The position numbers were made by a program, and so were the translations under genes. From positions 96,426,646 to 96,490,645 of the forward strand of contig JARCOQ010000003.1 in the NCBI GenBank assembly GCA_029207755.1: a stretch of 64,000 bases of DNA, given 5' to 3'. Shown here in pieces: positions 12,451 through 24,822 of the stretch. The notes under the pieces are model-generated. The model worked only from the letters and a program-made list of their open reading frames with translations, had not been told where the DNA came from and did not search any database. Numbering within the stretch: the stretch's first letter is position 1; each line of letters starts with the position of its first letter. This DNA is from Chamaea fasciata. Lineage: Eukaryota > Chordata > Aves > Passeriformes > Sylviidae.

Positions 12451-13744
12451 CCCCGACATGTTCCTGGGAAGCGTCTTTCTTGCCATAGTACTCTTACCTA
12501 CAGAGAAAACTGTATTTTGCGATTTGCAAGATAGACAGATCATTAAGATACATTTTCTTGGTCTTAGAAAAACAATGTACATTATAATATTCCACATTAA
12601 AAAAAAAAAAAGAAAAGCTGTGAAGAGAGGGGTTCAATATAAAGTTATATCCCAATAGCTTAGAAAATTGGTCCATTATTAATTATTTTTATGACATCCA
12701 AATTATATTAGATTCCTTATGTTACGCAGAAGATGATTTAGATTTCTTTTTGATATAGACAATTTATTAGAAGTTACTCTGCCATGCAAGAAGACAGAAG
12801 GTACTTTCTAAAGCATTTTAGAGCAGGTTTGCAGCACTGTCAGAGTGAAATGGCTGATTTAAGCCTAGATTACAAAATCCCTTTTAAAATCAGGTATTTT
12901 ACAGCTGTAAATTTATAAATGCTGCTTTCTGTGTTGTCTCTTCTTCATATTACAAGACAAGGCAATCTGCTTTCAAAATGCTGGACTCATAGAATATCTG
13001 TTACTTTTTACATATGTTCTTAGTCTGATTAGGTTTTAAGATTCATCATTGTTCTGGGTGAGAGACTAGATATAAGACTGAACTCTTGATAACAATTATG
13101 AATAGTATGAAGTATTGTTATGTCATTTATGCATTTAAAATAGAAAAGCTAATTAGGAAATTATTTATCATTAAGAATGTAATGAGTGAGACTAAAAGGA
13201 ACTCTCAGTTGACCTTCAATATCAAAAAAAGGAAAAGATTTAATGAATGAAAATTATTGAAAGATGACTGAAAATTAGGTAATAAAATTAGTGGCACTAG
13301 CGATGTAGGAGAGAGAAGGAAGTGTTTTCATGTTGGAATGGGTTGTGAGTTATGGATAATCTTCAGAAGGTCTGAAAGAAACTTATACTTGTCAGAAGAA
13401 GAAGAGTTTCAAGGAAGTAATAGGAAGAAGAAAGTAATAGGAAGACAAATTTCAAGGAAAAGGGATATGTAATGCTAGGGGCTCAGGACGGTGACATCAT
13501 TATTTTTTTTTTTTTTTTTAATTAGAAAACACAGCCTTTGGAAAGGAGATTGTAGCATCTGACACAGGATATGAAAAAATTCAAGTACTTTTCTACTGAT
13601 CTAGTTTAATCTGTATTTGGGAGAACAGTGTGTGTTGAAAGGGAAAGAAAGAAGAGAAGAAATGAGTTTTGAGAATCTATCATTGATACAAAATCACGTA
13701 GAATTGGAATTGTTAAAAATGAAGGGCACTTTTGGGGGTAATCA
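12451..13744. other. AT-rich non-coding DNA with short simple repeats
   Basis: Contains an A run at 12599-12611 and a T run at 13503-13519. A small purine-rich tandem repeat is also present, with the 13-base word AAGTAATAGGAAG at 13415 and 13432 (17-bp period). No gene recognised. Confidence 0.5.
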
Positions 13745-14172
13745 AACCACTATTTACAGACAGGTCAACTAGAGAAGGTTGCCCAGCACCATACCCAGCC
13801 AGGTACTGAATGTCTCCAAGGCCAGCCTGCACCAGAGTTTGACCCACCCCGCAGGAAAAAAGGTTTTTTCTTATGCTTAAGTGAAATTTCCTATATTTCA
13901 GTTCATACCCATTGTCCTGTAGCCAGACACTACTGCAAAGAGTCTGTTTACTCACTCCTTCAGGAATTTATACACATTGGTAAGATCCCCCTGAGCCTTC
14001 AAATCTCCACACACAGCAATTACCGTGGCTTCTCCTCACAATCCAATATATGGATTATGTATGGAATATATGTATGGAATCCAAGGCCTTCCTTGTGTTT
14101 GTGGCCTTGCTCCAGTAAGCCCACACCTCTGTTGGACTGAGAAGGCCAGAACTGGACGCAACATCTAATATG
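13745..14172 (-). mobile_element. CR1 LINE 3' fragment (antisense copy)
   Basis: The plus strand follows the antisense CR1 3' region in order: AGGTTGCCCAGCACCATACC, CAGCCAGGTACTGAATGTCT, GTTTGACCCACCC, TTTATACACATTGGTAAGATCC, then CCAGAACTGGACGCAACA. Internal gaps are present, and a local ATATATGGATTATGTATGG-type expansion sits near 14046-14080. No terminal ATTCTATG repeat survives. It is an old, inactive copy. Confidence 0.85.
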
Positions 14173-14981
14173 AACTGCAATGCACAAAACTATTGCCATG
14201 CCAACTGTTTTGATGACCTTACCTTGCTTCTGCTAGGAATCATGATAACTTTGTTAAATAACACAAAGAGAATGCAGCTGAAGTCTGGAGGGCAATGTAT
14301 TTCACTGTTGACTCATCTGTCATGTCAGACAGGCATTAGGGGTATGGTCCCACATTTTTAAAATGAGTTTTAAAATTTGATGAAATACATTAGGATTTAA
14401 AAAGAACGATTGAAATTCAAAATTATATTTGACTAAGTTCAGCCAGTTTTCTTCTTGAATCAATTGTGATTCCTTGTTATTGTTCGGTTTTGATCTTGCT
14501 CAGTTCGTAAATAAAAAGTAGAGTAAGCCACTTGGTGAGCTTGTAGTGTATCACCAGAGAAATAAAATAAAATGAAAGCATTCTACCTATTTAGACAAAG
14601 TTCTTAATTTCCCATGATGCTAATGGAAAATATATTTCTTTTGTGAAACCTTCAATTTAATTCAGAGATAATAAAATATGTTTTCCTTTATGTTTAGCAG
14701 CCTTCCTCTAATTATTAAATTATGATAATCTTTAAACTTTAGAGAGTCTTTAGGACAACCTTTATAGTAAAAAAACCTTGAAAGAAAGACAAAAAGTGTT
14801 CTTCTCACTTCTTCAACACGATTTAATAATTATTTCTCAGTCTTTATAAGCAACTGTTTTACTCGGATCTATCCATATGTTGAAGGTGTTTGTCTGGCAG
14901 CAGCAGTGTTCCTAAAAGCTACAAATAAAAAATAACATTACACTGAAATTTGTTATGTTATTTTGCCATATATCTCTAAGG
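14173..14981. other. AT-rich non-coding DNA
   Basis: No recognisable gene, repeat family or RNA. Ordinary AT-rich sequence between the CR1 copy and a tandem duplication. Confidence 0.5.
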
Positions 14982-15107
14982 GCCTACGTTTCTTGAGAAG
15001 TTATTAGTTTTTTTGCTTTCATATTAATAGCAATATTTCATATTGATAGCCTATGTTTCTTGAGAAGTTGTTAGGTTTTTTGCTTTCATATTGATAGCAA
15101 TATTTCA
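14982..15107 (+). repeat. 67-bp tandem duplication (two copies)
   Basis: Copy 1 (14982-15048) and copy 2 (15049-15107) share GCCTA(C/T)GTTTCTTGAGAAG, a TTTTTTGCTTTCATATT block and GATAGCAATATTTCA-like ends, with only a few substitutions. Copy 2 stops about eight bases short. It looks like a relatively recent slippage or unequal-exchange event in unique sequence, with no coding potential. Confidence 0.85.
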
Positions 15108-18100
15108 AGAGTTCATATTTGCAGACTTTAAACCAGTGCATTACCACAGAAAATTTTACTTTCCCCTTTGCAGAGGCTCTTACAATTTCAGCATCTTTTA
15201 TTCTTTAAATATGGTGCTCCTCTTCTCCCTGCTTTCCCCAGAACTGGCCATTGAAGGCCTTATAGACTGAGTAGGCTTACATGTTAAAACAATTCTTCAG
15301 TTTGGAACCTGATTTTTACAACCCTGTTAACATATTCCTTTTGGTTTTTTGAACCACAGTTCTGTGAAACATTGAGAAACCACCAATACTTGTGCTACAC
15401 TAAGTTCTTTATGTCTCAGGCAATTTATTTCTCATTTGAGAGAAAGTATGTAAGTGCAATTTTTGGAGCTTTTAGCTGTGGAGATGTATTTCTTCATCAT
15501 CTCTTCCACATGTTACACATGTATTGTAAAAAAGAAGCATCTTAGCTCCCATCATTTATTTTTAACATCACAGCTGGGTCACAGTGATACTTTCTGTGGC
15601 TCATGTTGAGTTTGTGGTCAAGCTAAGACATCTCCTCAAGGTGCCTTTTGTCAGCCATCTACCATTCCCTCTTAGATGGAAGCAGTTTTAGTACCTCCGC
15701 TTTTCTTGTCGTAATTTTCTGTACACAGACATTGGAGAATGATGTTTGAATATTCCCAATGCATTTTTCCTGTTCCTGGGGTTAATGCTACTATAAAACA
15801 GGCATAGCATGTACTTCCCTTTCAGCCCCCCTCAGCTAGCTGAATCAAGCTGTTTTCCTGTGTTTTCTGTTGTGTAACACTTTTGTATTTATTTCCTCAC
15901 TACTGAGGATCTTTCCACATATTGAATATTTTATCAGAACAGTTTGTTACTGCTGACAGCATAGACACCTGAGATGAGATTTGTACAGACATCCACTGCT
16001 GTTTGAAATCCTCTGGCTTATGCTGACTGACTTCCAGCTGCTGCTCCAGAGTGATGTGAAGCTCCAGAAGTCATGCAGCCCACCAGTTCTGTGGCTCAGA
16101 TTCCATAGGTATCTGAAAGTGCACTAGCACAGTGATTAGGCAGCTGAAACCTATGTTTGTGATTGCAGGCAACTTCTGGAATTTCTTCAAAGATCTTCTG
16201 AGCCAGAACAACCAGTTACAAATATTGTACACTTTCAAAATCCTCTTTGCCTTTTATTGTGGTATTTTTGTCTCCCATAGATGGACTCCAGACTACTCCA
16301 AGTCCACCAGATGAGTAGATCAAAAAGACCTTCTTCTGGAGGAAGCTTCTAGAATTGATTCTACAGAAAGTACGTTGTGCAACAGTTACTTGCTGGATAT
16401 GTAAAGATCAAACTTGGAGTCCCATTCTGTATTTTAGAAATCTGCATGATTTTCCAAACAATGTCTTTTTAGCAGAAATTAGCTTACATGTGTGGACTTT
16501 CAAGAGGCTTATTCTCATCATGTTTCTGTCAGATGTTTCTCTTTAAGTTTCTACACTGAAAGAGAACTTGGGAGTTAAAGCAAGCCCTGGGAATCCTTAC
16601 AAAATGTACCACAGCACTTTAATCCCACATTGCAGCCACTCAGCAGAATCAACAGAAACTTGCCCTACCTTTGAGGACAGTGATTTTGCAGAAGTTTTAT
16701 AATGTGAACTGTTTTCAACACTGAAATCTCGGCTCTTTTCATATCATGGCTTGGATGTTTGATGGCTCTGAGAGCTGAAAGAAGATGGATCTTCTGTGAT
16801 TAGATGCATCCTCACAAATGTCAGCATTCAATCTAAATAGTCAAGGTTCATAACATTTCTTATGACACTGTGATTAATTTGTCTGCCTATCATGCTACAT
16901 TATTTACTGAATATGGAATTTTTTATTAATCAGAATTAATCTGATGGTTATTTTACTCAGCTTCCTCATTTTACAAGTTTTTTGTGGTCCCATATTCTGC
17001 AACTGGTAGGCTTATGAAAAATATTAGGAGACTTTTTGCCCTAGATAAAAAATCTGGTGCCATAGTAGGACTTAAATTGAATGCTAATTTTTCTAATGAA
17101 AAAAACCGCTAGATAATGTGTTCCTTCTGGTTGAAAAGGAATTTAAGAATTTTATTATTTTCCTGTGACTAGTATACTGCCTTCTATTTCTCATCTCGCA
17201 TACTATATCATTGACACTAATTTTATCAAAAAGTTCTTTGATTATAATTTAACTTTTGTTGTTCTTTGTTGCCATTTTAAACATTTTTTTTCTAATTTGT
17301 GGTGAATGACTGTTTCTGTGTCTTAGCAGCTACTCTAATTAACACTCATGATGAAGTCTTGCTGCTGTGTGTTGTTGACTAATCTGAACTGAATTCATTA
17401 GGAAAATATACCTGCAACATTGGATAGATACAATTTGTGCATTTTCAAAATGCATATTGCATTTTTTCATGTTGAATCTTGGTCATGGTGGGAAGAAAAC
17501 AAAAGTATCAATATTTTTTATGCATATTGCAGGACTGTTTAAATTACATTGGGTAAAATGTCCCTTTTTCTTTTAGCCTCCCTTATTTTTTTAGCTTACT
17601 TTTAACTTTTATACTTCACACACTGTTCCTCAATTATTATTTTTAATGACAAATTAACCAAAATGCATGACTTCTGTCTGATTGCTCATTTAAATTACCT
17701 AATGAGCATGAAAGATTTAATGTACCTTTGATACAGGAAAAGATGTTTTCAGTTGGTATGTTCTTATCAAACTACTTCTCAGTAATACGCAAGTGACAAA
17801 TTTAAGTGTCAGAAGAATAGATGTTAGGGTGTGCTACTTTGTAATGTGTGCAATTTTGTAATGTGAAGAAATAATCCCAGATACAACAGTACAAGTGACA
17901 GAACAAGAACAATAGTACAAGTTCTTTGCAAGTGGCAGAGCAATTTATATTTACTTTTTTATTTTTTAACAGTCTCTAATTGAGATTCACTAGTTGTTGT
18001 CATGGACAGCAAGAGTCTACATGTTACAAAATTTATTTTGATGTTTAAATCCATCTTAAAACAGACATCCTTGGGAATTACCATGTTAGACATCAATTTT

Positions 18101-20112
18101 TTTCTGTTGGAATGGTCTCATATTACAGTAGTTGACCATATATTTGGAAACATTTAGGGTATTTAGCATGTCATCAGCATGAACCTTTTCTCTTTGGTCC
18201 TTGCCTTTGTTATCTTAATAATGGTTTATATTTCGGAAATTGTTTGAGACATCATTATGACACCATATTACAGTCTAGTTTTAGACTTCATTAGTCTAAC
18301 GTTAAGCTTTTCTTTAAAACTTTTGTACAGTATTAGAAGTCGCAAAATATGAATGTCTTTGGGTTCTGGTATTGTGTTTATGAGTAATATACATGTATTT
18401 TATTAGTTGATGAGGGCCCTGGTTATTTCCCCCGAGGGAAATTATGTGATCAATACTGTAAGCATATCTCCAGCCTAAAAAATCAGTTGAAGGATAAATT
18501 AAGGTAATTATAATAAGAAATATACATGCAGAGTGAATCATATGTATAATTTATTCACTTAATGATGGGCAATTCCAATATCACCAAACAGAAAAGTTCC
18601 CACAATCATATGTTTGGAAACTTAGGAGATGGAATTGTCTCAGCATCTTGGGGTACTAACATTTAGACTCTGTCTGATCAGCAAAAATATGCTGACTAGT
18701 TCATGGATCTGAGTGTAATGTTGGACTTAAATGTAGGAGTTAAATGAACAATCTGCTTTCTGCTGTTTTTGAAATTCTGTTAGCAATTCTTGGAGTTGCT
18801 TGATTTTTATACAAATACTCTAATTGGGTAGCAGTAATGTTAAATTTAGCCTAAGTGAAAGTGTTTATCATTTTGAATTGTCTGGAACTGAATTGTCATG
18901 CATCACAGAATAGGGAATCACAGATATGATATGTTTAGCAAAAGGTAAGTTGGTGTGCTCTGTTCTAGGCAAGGTTTCTGAATGACTGTGGAAAAACTTC
19001 TGTTTAGGTATTTTACTGATCTGGCCAGATACATGGATGATTGTTTAGATGCTTTTTAATGAAAATATTTACTATTTAGTCCAGTTGAAGATAAAGTATA
19101 ATATTTCTGTCCATAACTACACAAATATTACTGTCTTTAGAATCCTAAATTTGGAAACAATTCTGAAAATTTGTGACCAGAGGCATTTGTTAGGGTGAAG
19201 CCATAGTGAAGCAACTTACCCTTGCCAAAATACTTATTTTTCTCACCCATGTTAAAACTAGTTTCAGTCACGTATTTTTTCAGTTTGATACCATGAGTAG
19301 AGAGAAACAATTACATGCTAGTGCAGCAAAACTTCCCTTCAGATCTGCAAATTTCAGTGTTATACACCACCATGTTTAAGAGCTTTCTACAGTTGCTTCC
19401 TTATGTATTTCCTGTATATTGAGCAGACATATTTATTGAGCAAAACTTTTGTATTCCTCCAAAATGTGTGAACGATCTGATACTCCTTAGTAAGATGAAG
19501 CATGGATGTAGCCCAGCCAGGCTTTCTTCTAAAGGACATGAGATTATTGTAGTGGTTCAAACCGCTACTTCTGAAACTTAGATTTTCTTGAAGTAAGCAT
19601 AAGAAAGTCTTCAGTCATGATGTGTTTTTCCTAAAGAAGAAACATTTATGAAAATGCTGTTGGAAGGAACTGGCTTTTCATGTCTATTATTAAAAATATT
19701 TCATTATCAACATAATTAATTCTCAAAGTACATAATTATTTATGTTCTTTCTCTGTGTTAAAAAAAAAACTTTCAAAAATAGACTTAACATCTAAGCAAA
19801 AGCAAGTGGGAAAACATTCAGCTGCTGAATGATGTTGACAAGTGTTACCAGTTCTCTTCTGTCATATAAAACCATGAGATAAGAATCCTTTTTGTGAAAT
19901 AATCAAGCTCCATTTTAAGAGTAATTTTAAAGAAATTGCTTTTACCCTGCTCCTTTGATTCCAGATTTTTATTAACTTAGTGTTTAATAACATGATTTTC
20001 AGCCTACATTTTGTCATGGATATGCTGGTATACAATTGTTTTGGTGATAGTAAATCTTCTAGTTTTAACAGTATTTCTTGTTGTTATTTCATGGTTTGGC
20101 TCCTTATTTCTT
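15108..20112. other. long AT-rich non-coding stretch
   Basis: Five kilobases without a recognisable interspersed repeat, exon or RNA gene. Open frames are 75 codons or shorter and unrelated to any family I know. The absence of datable repeats would fit either old sequence eroded beyond recognition or constrained non-coding DNA. The sequence alone does not decide. Confidence 0.5.
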
Positions 20113-20159
20113 ATTTTATTAAATTTTTTAATAAAATTTGTAATTGATCAATTGATCAA
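20113..20159. repeat. two adjacent palindromes
   Basis: ATTTTATTAAA (20113-20123) and TTTAATAAAAT (20127-20137) form an 11-bp-arm hairpin with a 3-base loop. Six bases later TTGATCAATTGATCAA (20144-20159) is a perfect 16-bp palindrome made of two TTGATCAA half-overlapping units. This is probably AT-rich chance, though two exact palindromes side by side are unusual. Confidence 0.75.
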
Positions 20160-21089
20160 ACTTAATATTACTGCCAAGCTGGAATATGAATCCATCAAAA
20201 TATGCCAAATATTTTAAAAAATTGATTTTGTAACTACTGAGATCACTTTTTGGAGTTATTAGACACTTCCTTATAAGTTCCTTGACATAATTTAAATCTA
20301 AAGCAATCCTCCACAGTTTGCAGTGTCTTGCTGTGCACTCAATTAATGCATTTCGTTTGCAATTCATATTACTGTGGGGGTGGGGAGCATTACAGAAGTA
20401 AGATGGAGAACCAAATTCTAGGTCTTTGTAAAGAGGCAATCTTTGTCTTTGTTCTGAAGGACAAGAGAGTTATTAAGTATGTGACACAAGCTCACTTCTT
20501 GTGTCTTTGGATTCAACTGCTGTGTCAAATAATAATTTGCTGACACAAACTGATACATGACTTCTATTTGAAAAAAACCTGTTCTGCTGGTGTTGATTCC
20601 TTAGTTGAATATTGTTAGGGGGAGTATTTGTCATAAAATGACAAATGTTCATAAATGAACTTTTTTTGGTGTTACACTGATAAGAAACAGGATTTTCACA
20701 AATCTTATTGTTCCCATTTGGGTTCATGAAGTAAAGTCAAGGGCATGTGATTATGCAACAGTGTTCTCTAAGAATTAGTAAGTTTTGTTCTGATTATCTT
20801 TTCTGAGGAGTGGGAAAACAGCTCAGTTTATTATGATACTATGATTTGAGGGTTGAATATCATGATGTGTGAAAACAGACTGTGACAAAGGTGTTTTTTC
20901 AGCCTTAAAGAATGAAGGCTTAGGGCTGACACCACTGCTTTTCAACTACCTAATAAAGGAAATGGATGGATCCTGGTTGTTAATAGAGATACCTGATTAA
21001 AGAAGAAGAGACAACAGACACAAATTGCAATATTAGTAGTTCTTATAAGATATTAGGACTTTTAAAATATTGTAATAAAATGGCAAAAA
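20160..21089. other. AT-rich non-coding DNA
   Basis: Overlapping open frames of 71-103 codons on both strands (20128-20727) have no family resemblance and mutually overlap, as expected of chance frames. Nothing else recognised. Confidence 0.5.
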
Positions 21090-21327
21090 GTTGCACCAGA
21101 AGAGGTTCAGATTAAGTATTACAGAATATTTCTTCACTGGAAGGGTGATCAGGCATTAGAATAGGCTGTCCAGGGAACTGGTGTAGTCAATGACTCTGGA
21201 AATGTTTAGCAAACGTGGAGGTGGCACTTGGGAATATGTTCTTTTTGGTTAACGTGGTTATGCTAGGTCAACAATTGAGCTAGATTACCTTAGAGGTCTT
21301 TTCCAAACTAAATTCTTCTGTGATTAC
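21090..21327 (+). mobile_element. CR1 LINE 3' end (sense copy)
   Basis: The plus strand follows the sense CR1 3' UTR: TTGCACCAGAAGAGGTTCAG, TATTTCTTCACTGGAAGGGT, GGCTGTCCAGGGAACTGGTG, GGTGGCACTTGGGA and TTAGAGGTCTTTTCCAAACT. It closes with AATTCTTCTGTGATT, a degraded version of the terminal ATTCTATG repeat. This is a 5'-truncated, non-autonomous tail typical of avian CR1 copies. Confidence 0.9.
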
Positions 21328-24090
21328 AAGATAATAGTTACAATTACAAAATAATAGAAGATTATACAGAATGGCTTATTTTTGTTTCAGCATTTAGAGA
21401 ATCCAATATATCTTTGGTTTGAAGAGATGCATTCTAAAGGAAATAGCAGAGATTGATTCCCTTTGGCAAGAATATAGTGAAGAGGCACCTTATCACCTCA
21501 TCAGGGGCTATCTGTGGTAGTTTCCTTATGAATTGGTGATTGCATTGGCAGGGCATTTACCTTTTTTAAGTATTGGGGTGGAAGTAGGCCTGGAAGAGGC
21601 ACACTCGTCAGTCTAGCCTTTGAGATCTTGTTAATGGGAGATGAGAGAAGGCAGAGTGATTTATACCTGTTGATGTGACATTATCCTGATTCATTTGTGG
21701 TGCAAGTGTCAAAACACCAGATAATTTTTTTCCCCCAGAACACTAAGTTTTTAGGGTACACAGAAGAGTTCAGATTATTCAGAAACTGTTAGTATCTCAT
21801 AGATGGGAGGCAGAGAAGTGAACCAAATTACTCGTTTATATGAACCAGGATTTATAAACAACCTTAACTAGCTGCAGCAGCTAGCAATTGCAAACCACTT
21901 TGACTTCCTCTGAGAGGAACCAAATGAATATTGGCAATTACAAAATTTGTGTCTAGGAGTTCGCAGGAAACTAGGTGAACTGAAATTTTTGGTAGACTGG
22001 CTTGATTTTAAAAAATAGTCCAAAGGAGCAGAGAGACATCCACCCACTGTAGTTTCTTTCCTTGCTGTCATATTGCATACCCATATTGGATATCTACACA
22101 TACACTTGTGATGGGAGCTAAAAAAGATTTGGAGACAGACAGAAGGATGCACTTCCACAAGCTGTGCATTGGACTGCCAACAGTGATGGATCCAGTTTGG
22201 GAGTCCAAATGAAGAAAAATATGTGATATCAGTCAAACAGGAATGAATCTCATAAAGACATCAGATTTCTTGGATCAGAGAAGGCTGCACTTAATTTTGG
22301 TTTTGGTAGGTCTTTACAAAGGAGCTTTCAAGCTGGGCTATCCAGTTGTTTTTCAAAAGCATTTCACTTGGATACTATATTTACTATTTATATAGTCTAT
22401 TGTAATGGTTTCTGAAAAGATTAAGACTTATGATTATGATATATTGATGAACTCACTTTCTGACTTACCAATACCTTTCTGTTTGAAAGCTTTTTTCAGG
22501 CAGTATTTTAATTTTATGAAGAGCAACATGCTTTTACCTTTTGCAATATTATTTTTATTACCTGCATGAGATGTCATTGCTTCTATAGTGTGATTTGGCA
22601 CAATATTGTAACTGCTTTCACAGTTACTGAGAGCAGATATCTTTGTCAGTTGGCATATGTTTAACCTTTATAATTTGATTGCATTTTTAATTTAATGTGT
22701 TTGGCATTTTTGTTCAGCCTACTAAACTTTCCATTTGTGAGTAATAATTCTTTTTAGCTCTCCTAATATTTTTTCTTTGGAAAGTCAAGTTTGCTTTTAC
22801 AGTACTCTTTTATCTATATTGTGAGTGAATCATCTAACAAATACATTTCTAAATTTGTGAACTGTTTGAATTCATTGAAAAATTACAAACTAGGTGTTAA
22901 TTTATCTATGAATCTTCCCAGTCTTTCTTAATGTATGTCCATCAGCAATTCATGATACTAACACAATATCATATGTTCTTCCAAAAACAGCTTCCCCAAA
23001 AAATTGGAGTTTCGCAGAAAATATAAGAACTAAAAAAATTAAACATAATTACCTATGCTATAAAAAATGGACTCCACAAACATAATTACCTATTTATTAG
23101 TGCTTACTTGAATAACTAAAAAATATTATTTACATTGCTTAGAGTTAGATTTAAACCAGCTTATAAGATAATTGTGTTCCTCTGGATTTAGAACAAATGC
23201 ATAAATAACCAGATTTTTATTATAACAGTATCTTATTTGACTGTGTTAAGTATCATTTGAGTGTATTTTAAAATTGATGTCTAGCTGATGAGTTTATGAA
23301 ATGAATTCAAATAATTATTGAATATTGGTAATTCAAAGCAGTTTGCTCTGTAGCACTTCAGTCTCTTGTACATAAGGAATGTGAATTTGGACAAGACTTA
23401 TGGTAGGCAGAAATTACTACCACTTGGAAGTCTTTCAAGGTTCTAAATCAAGTGACTTGATGATCTCACACCATTTGCTAGTGTCTAAATACTTTATTAA
23501 AATGTTTCACAGCAGTGTCTAGGTACTTCAGAAGACACCCTGCTGATTTAATTAAAATTTCTATGATTTCTTCAAATTTTGAAAGTAAAAGGCAACAATT
23601 TCTACAGTTTCATGATGATATGTGTTATATTGCCACTACTTGGGTAAAATTATGCTGATTTGTTTTGTAGGAGAACCTCTACTTAAAAAAAATGTTATGT
23701 GGAAAAAATGAGACAAAATGTATACAGTTGCCTATAGTAACTACATCACCTTTACAATACTCAAGTATAATTCAAATTTAAATGAGTAGGATTTAGGGTT
23801 CTAAATAGAGGTCTATTTTTTAACTTTATAAACCAATCAGTTAGAAGTTATTTGGTATGTGCCATTTGTGGAAGGCAATATCTCATATAGAAGGGAAACC
23901 ATTAAAGTGTATCTAAAATTAAAGTTCCAGGTTAATATAATACCTTATGATGTTATAAATACTTTTACCTGGTTGAATCTCTTCAGTGGGTGGAAGAAAG
24001 GCTTTATTAGCATTGTTACTTTTATTTAAAATTAGTAAAAAAAGAATGGACCTTCATTGTAACACTTGTCATTCAAAATTATCAAATTAG
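21328..24090. other. AT-rich non-coding DNA
   Basis: No gene or transposon family recognised. A 122-codon minus-strand frame (21868-22236) shows no domain, signal peptide or family resemblance. A small duplication of AAACATAATTACCTAT occurs at 23041 and 23078 (37-bp spacing). Confidence 0.5.
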
Positions 24091-24822
24091 AATCTCAGAA
24101 TCATAGAATCATAGAGCGGTTTTGGTTAGAAGGGGCCCATCCCAAAGATCAGCTGGTTCCAAGGCCCTGAAATGGGCAGGGACATCTTCCACTAGACCAG
24201 GCTGCTGAGAGCCCTGTCCAGTCTGACATTGAGCACTTTCAAGGATGGAGAGTCCACAACCACTCTTGGCAACCTTTTCCAGTGCCTCACTACCCTCCCA
24301 GTAAAGAATTTCTTCCTCTTATGTAATCTAAATCTACTCTCCTTCATTTAAACGCCATTCCCCCTTGTTCTGTCATGACAGACCCCTGTGTAAAGACCCT
24401 CTTCAGCTCTCTTGTGGTCTCTTTAGGTATTAGAAGGTGATCTAAGGTTTCCCCAAAGCCTTATTCTCTCTAGGCTCAGCAGCCCCAATTCTCTCAGCCT
24501 GTGTTCTTACAAGAGGTGCTCCTGTCCTGTGATCAGCTGTCTCTCCTCTGGACTCACTCTAACAGGTCCATGTCTGTCTTGTATTGGAGGCCCCAGGACT
24601 GGATGCAGCCCCACAGGTGGGGTCTCACCAGAGCAGAGCAGAGCAGAGGGGCAGAATCCCTTCCCTCACCTGCTGCCCACACTGCTCTGATTGCAGCCCA
24701 GGATACATGACGGTAGCCCAGGGCTTCGGGTCTGCAATCGTGTGTTTCCAGGTCATGCTGAGTTTTTGTCCACAATCACTCCCAAGTCTTTCTCCCCTGG
24801 GCTAGTCTTGATCCATTCTACA
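24091..24822 (-). mobile_element. CR1 LINE, about 730 bp of 3' end (antisense copy)
   Basis: The best-preserved CR1 tail in the window. It starts with the antisense terminal repeat AATCATAGAATCATAGAG, continues through GGGCAGGGACATCTTCCACT, CAGTAAAGAATTTCTTCC, AACAGGTCCATGTCTGTC, GGTGGGGTCTCACCAGAGC, and ends near GATCCATTCTAC. It is colinear with the CR1 3' UTR and the C-terminal end of ORF2 in antisense. Frameshifts and substitutions leave no usable reverse-transcriptase frame. Short open frames at 24501-24805 are by-products. Confidence 0.93.

Noticed and set aside
21868..22236. 122-codon minus-strand frame
   Set aside because: No domain, signal peptide, splice context or family resemblance. 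This length is expected by chance among 64 kb in six frames.
24501..24805. Three overlapping open frames in GC-richer DNA
   Set aside because: They lie entirely inside the antisense CR1 copy and are by-products of its composition.
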